From NCBI RefSeq assembly GCF_030646115.1, contig NZ_JAUSMX010000006.1:1-64000 (forward strand): a DNA stretch of 64,000 bases. Direction: 5' to 3'. The translations under genes were made by a program, and so were the position numbers. The notes under the pieces were generated by a model. It ran no database searches, had not been told where the DNA came from, and was given only the letters and a program-made list of their open reading frames with translations. Each line of letters opens with the position of its first letter. Positions within the stretch are counted from its first letter, which is position 1. Positions 62,401-64,000 of this stretch are shown here, piece after piece. The DNA is from Fluviicoccus sp. Its GTDB lineage: Bacteria; Pseudomonadota; Gammaproteobacteria; Pseudomonadales; Moraxellaceae.

Positions 62401-64000
62401 GGCGCCCGCCGCTGGATGCTGCGCGGCCGCAACCACTGCCCCAGCATGGTCCGCAACTCCTGACGCTTGAACGGTTTGGCCAGGATATCGTTCATGCCCG
62501 ATTCCAGGCAGGCCGCGCGCTCCTCGGCCAGCACACTGGCCGTCACCGCCAGGATCGGCACCGGGCCCAGACGGCGTTCCTGTTCAAACTCCCGATAGCG
62601 ACGGGTGGCCTCAAAGCCATCCATTTCCGGCATCTGGCAATCCATCAGCACCAGATCATAACGGTGGCGCTGCATGGCGTGCAGCGCCTGCAAACCGTTC
62701 ACTACCACGTCGACCTCGCAGCCCATGCCGCTCAGCATGGCGCGCATCACTTCCTGATTGGTCGGGGTGTCTTCGGCCAGCAGCAGGCGGAAGCCCCGGA
62801 ACAAGTCAGCGGGCTCGGCAACCGGTAAGCGGGGACTGCCGTTGGCGGCCTCGGGCGGCGGAGCCGCTGTCAGGGGCAGGGCCAGACGGATGCGAATGGT
62901 AAAAATACTGCCTTCGCCTTCCTGGCTGAAAAGGCGGATGCTGCCGCCCATCATTTCCACCAGTTGCTTGACGATGGCCAACCCCAGACCGGTGCCGCCG
63001 TAACGGCGCGCATGGGAACTGTCAGCCTGGACAAAGGGCCTGAACAACTGTGACTGCATCTGGTCGTTGATGCCGATCCCTGTGTCCCGCACCTGGAATT
63101 CCAGCACCGGCTGGCTGGCGTCCACGGACGACAGCGCCAGGGTGATCTGGCCGTTTTCAGTGAATTTGAGGGCGTTGCTGACGAGATTGATCAATACTTG
63201 CCGCAAGCGGCTGGGATCGCCGCGCAGACGCCGGGGCACCTCCGGCATGACTTCCCGCACCAGCACCAATCCCTTGCGATGGGCTGGCTCGCCCAGCAGG
63301 CTGACGACATCGTCCACCACCTGCACCGGATCAAAATCCAGCGACTCCAGCACCAGATGCCCGGCCTCGATCTTCGAGAAATCCAGAATATCGTTGAGAA
63401 TGCTGAGCAAGGCCTCGCCGCAACCATAAATGGTTTCCACATAACGGCGCTGGGTGCTGTCCAGCCGCGTGCCCAGCAGCAGTTCGGACATGCCCAGCAT
63501 GCCGTTCATGGGCGTCCGGATTTCATGGCTCATGGTGGCCAGAAACTGCGACTTGGCGCGATTGGCCGTCTCGGCCACTTCCTTGGCGTGCTTCAGTTCG
63601 TCCGTGCGTTGCGCCACAAGTTGCTCCAGGCCTTCCCGGTGCTGCTTCAGCTCGTGATCACGCAACTCGATCTGTTCCAGCATATCGTTGAAACAGTCAA
63701 TCAGGTGACCCACTTCATCATTGCCGCTGAAGTTGGCGCGCAAGGCGTAATTTTTCTGCGTGGAGACTTCTTCGGCGGTGCGCGCCAGATCCAGAATAGG
63801 CTCGGTCACCACCTTGCCCAGCTTCAGGCCCAGAAACGCCGCCAGCAGCAAGGCCAGCAAGGCCAGCAGCGCCAGGATCGTCATGTAGAGCGCCAGCTCT
63901 GTCCACAACGGGCGGATGTCCGCATCCAGGTGCAGGTAGCCGATCTGCTCATTTTCCAGGTGGATGGGCTCACGCAAGTGCAGCCGTCCGGCCAGCCAGG
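62397..64000 (-). CDS. Hybrid sensor histidine kinase, N terminus beyond the right edge
   Basis: An open frame of more than 530 residues that enters from the right edge, so the true start is not in the window; an internal TTG at 63977 could only be a false start. The visible part has the end of a periplasmic domain ([13 protein letters not shown]), a membrane helix ([13 protein letters not shown]), a HAMP linker, HisKA with [15 protein letters not shown], the ATPase boxes [16 protein letters not shown] and [13 protein letters not shown], and one receiver with [19 protein letters not shown] and AKPF. Its stop codon overlaps the TonB receptor start (ATGA). Confidence 0.9.
   Translation of the reverse strand, partial: WLAGRLHLREPIHLENEQIGYLHLDADIRPLWTELALYMTILALLALLALLLAAFLGLKLGKVVTEPILDLARTAEEVSTQKNYALRANFSGNDEVGHLIDCFNDMLEQIELRDHELKQHREGLEQLVAQRTDELKHAKEVAETANRAKSQFLATMSHEIRTPMNGMLGMSELLLGTRLDSTQRRYVETIYGCGEALLSILNDILDFSKIEAGHLVLESLDFDPVQVVDDVVSLLGEPAHRKGLVLVREVMPEVPRRLRGDPSRLRQVLINLVSNALKFTENGQITLALSSVDASQPVLEFQVRDTGIGINDQMQSQLFRPFVQADSSHARRYGGTGLGLAIVKQLVEMMGGSIRLFSQEGEGSIFTIRIRLALPLTAAPPPEAANGSPRLPVAEPADLFRGFRLLLAEDTPTNQEVMRAMLSGMGCEVDVVVNGLQALHAMQRHRYDLVLMDCQMPEMDGFEATRRYREFEQERRLGPVPILAVTASVLAEERAACLESGMNDILAKPFKRQELRTMLGQWLRPRSIQRRAP

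Noticed and set aside
63977-64000. TTG at 63977 as the start of the right-edge kinase
   Set aside because: The frame stays open to the window end and the TTG lies inside a periplasmic domain; the true start is outside the window.

Overview
The window looks like a piece of a betaproteobacterial chromosome, high in G+C and densely coded on both strands. The evidence is the rpsU, GatB/YqeY-domain, dnaG, rpoD gene order, a two-partner-secretion adhesin with an extended signal peptide (ESPR), a glnK-amtB pair, a CCA enzyme with an HD domain, a PTR1/FolM-type pteridine reductase and protein sequences of betaproteobacterial style. A Neisseriales-like or related lineage is possible, but I cannot fix the order from sequence alone. 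No prophage, plasmid, insertion sequence, CRISPR array or antibiotic-resistance island is visible.

Layout. 1-5.2 kb: the 5' part of a giant adhesin on the minus strand, which runs off the left edge, then a tRNA-Ala(CGC) with its own promoter and terminator. 5.2-12 kb: a CHASE2 adenylate/guanylate cyclase, a divergent hybrid histidine kinase, and two uncharacterised genes (a lipocalin-like protein and an exported probable beta-barrel). 12-16 kb: two paralogous long acyl-CoA dehydrogenases separated by REP-like elements. 16-25.4 kb: a lipoprotein, a patatin, ppc, cca overlapping a pteridine reductase, polyphosphate:AMP phosphotransferase, and a dienelactone hydrolase. 25.6-29.1 kb, minus strand: a START-domain protein, then folB-folK overlapping a NarL/DesKR-type two-component pair. 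29.1-36 kb: plsY, tsaD, and the macromolecular synthesis operon rpsU-yqeY-dnaG-rpoD. 36-40 kb: a YiaAB protein, a sigma-54 activator with an unusual N-terminal domain, a membrane desaturase and an AraC regulator. 40-45.3 kb: a tightly packed SPFH, NfeD, SRPBCC, alpha/beta hydrolase operon next to three tandem START-domain paralogues. 45.5-53 kb: an orphan GspE/PilB-type ATPase divergent from a complete GGDEF-EAL protein, a PPK2 kinase, an exported hydrolase and an all-helical unknown. 53-64 kb: a hybrid kinase, amtB and glnK, an acidic TPR protein, a methyltransferase, and a TonB-dependent receptor translationally coupled to a hybrid kinase that runs off the right edge.

Themes. Signalling is dense: four sensor kinases (three hybrid and without an obvious partner), one class III cyclase, one dual c-di-GMP enzyme and two PPK2-family polyphosphate enzymes. 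Lipid handling recurs: two acyl-CoA dehydrogenases, patatin, desaturase, PlsY, four START proteins and several hydrolases. The least explained items are the START triplet, the coupled TonB-receptor/kinase pair, the sigma-54 regulator and several genes of unknown function. Intergenic space carries dispersed palindromic repeats, including three copies of a REP-like element with a GTAG head.
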